Positions 63,681 through 64,000 of a stretch of 64,000 bases of DNA are shown in pieces. Position 1 is the first letter of the stretch. The number at the start of each line of letters is the position of its first letter. The DNA is from Ascarosepion bandense (lineage: Eukaryota > Mollusca > Cephalopoda > Sepiida > Sepiidae): the NCBI GenBank assembly GCA_037127315.1, contig JBBBDQ010000420.1, forward strand, positions 4,211,001 to 4,275,000, read 5' to 3'. Below the pieces are notes generated by a model. The model did not search any database and was not told where the DNA came from. It worked only from the letters and a program-made list of their open reading frames with translations. The position numbers and the translations under genes are program-made.

Positions 63681-64000
63681 TTTACTAAATCTAATGTTCG
63701 GATCTCTAGAAACGACAAGCCTTTATAGTTTTAACCTTAGTACCATGATATTCACTTCTAACTGTATGATATCTCTCCTGGCACATTTTTATTTCTTAAT
63801 TTTTATATAAATTAATTTTTAATTTTTTAATTTTTAATTTACTTCACCAATTTATTAAATTAGCACTAATGGATTTATATTTTCGTGTGGGTTTTTTAAA
63901 TATCCCTTTTTAAATAATTCATGTTTGTGTATGTAATTTAATCATTTTTTTATAAAAAAAAATGCCAAAGATTTCTATGTATAACATGTAACAACGAATG
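63681..64000. other. AT-rich end of window, no gene
   Basis: TTTTTAATTTT-type low complexity, similar to the 3' flank of the other Penelope-like copy at 25600-25860. Confidence 0.5.

Overview
The window looks like repeat-saturated, AT-rich nuclear DNA from an animal, most probably a cephalopod mollusc. The inference rests on the dense (TA)n, (CA)n and (TCTA)n microsatellites, on many copies of one tRNA-headed SINE with a long conserved body and an (ACTG)n-like tail, and on the mix of RTE, CR1/Jockey-like, R4/Dong-like, Penelope-like, Gypsy-like and Helitron-like relics. No databases were searched, so 'cephalopod' is an informed guess. I found no convincing host protein-coding exon, no intact host gene and no functional tRNA or rRNA gene. 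The window reads as intergenic or intronic sequence built from layers of mobile elements.

Layout. 0-2.6 kb: a possible LTR/primer-site remnant, a GC/CpG-rich patch, a 740-bp purine tract, a hairpin repeat and a tRNA-type SINE tail. 2.6-8.3 kb: microsatellites, SINE and LINE scraps, a (TCTA)n array with regularly placed CAACGTG spacers, and an 87-bp-arm inverted repeat. 9-13.9 kb: degraded LINEs, a possible LTR-primer junction, RTE 3' ends and a Helitron-like element. 13.9-15.2 kb: a probable 1.25-kb LTR (TGTGAC...GTCACA) followed by a TGGTGCC primer site, with a divergent relative at 22.5-23.2 kb. 15.3-22 kb: foldback elements, a 5S rRNA-like piece joined to a SINE, a near-perfect 138-bp palindrome and Penelope-like scraps. 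23.2-25.1 kb: a Penelope-like element split by a short retroposon. 25-35.4 kb: SINEs, LINE ends and another Penelope-like piece. 36.9-43.3 kb: three restriction-like-endonuclease LINE copies (one near full length at 39.2-42.9 kb, between ATT microsatellites), a Helitron and a 97-bp tandem repeat. 43.6-47.5 kb: foldback and (TA)n-associated repeats, then a minus-strand LTR element that retains an env-like transmembrane ORF. 48-63.7 kb: LINE, SINE, hAT-like, Gypsy-like and Helitron copies, heavily nested, ending in a second Penelope-like copy.

How the parts relate. Autonomous-type elements (R4/Dong-like, RTE, CR1/Jockey-like, Penelope-like, Gypsy-like) are all broken here by truncation, stop codons, frameshifts or insertions. 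Short elements appear to depend on them: one short family carries the same 3' tail as the CR1/Jockey-like LINE. The insertions give a relative history, for example SINEs inside LINEs and two retroposons inside one RTE end. I see nothing like a new multi-gene system. The most interesting items are the env-bearing LTR element with identical LTR segments, the microsatellite-flanked R4/Dong-like LINE, the 5S-SINE join, and the paralogous empty site for the short retroposon.
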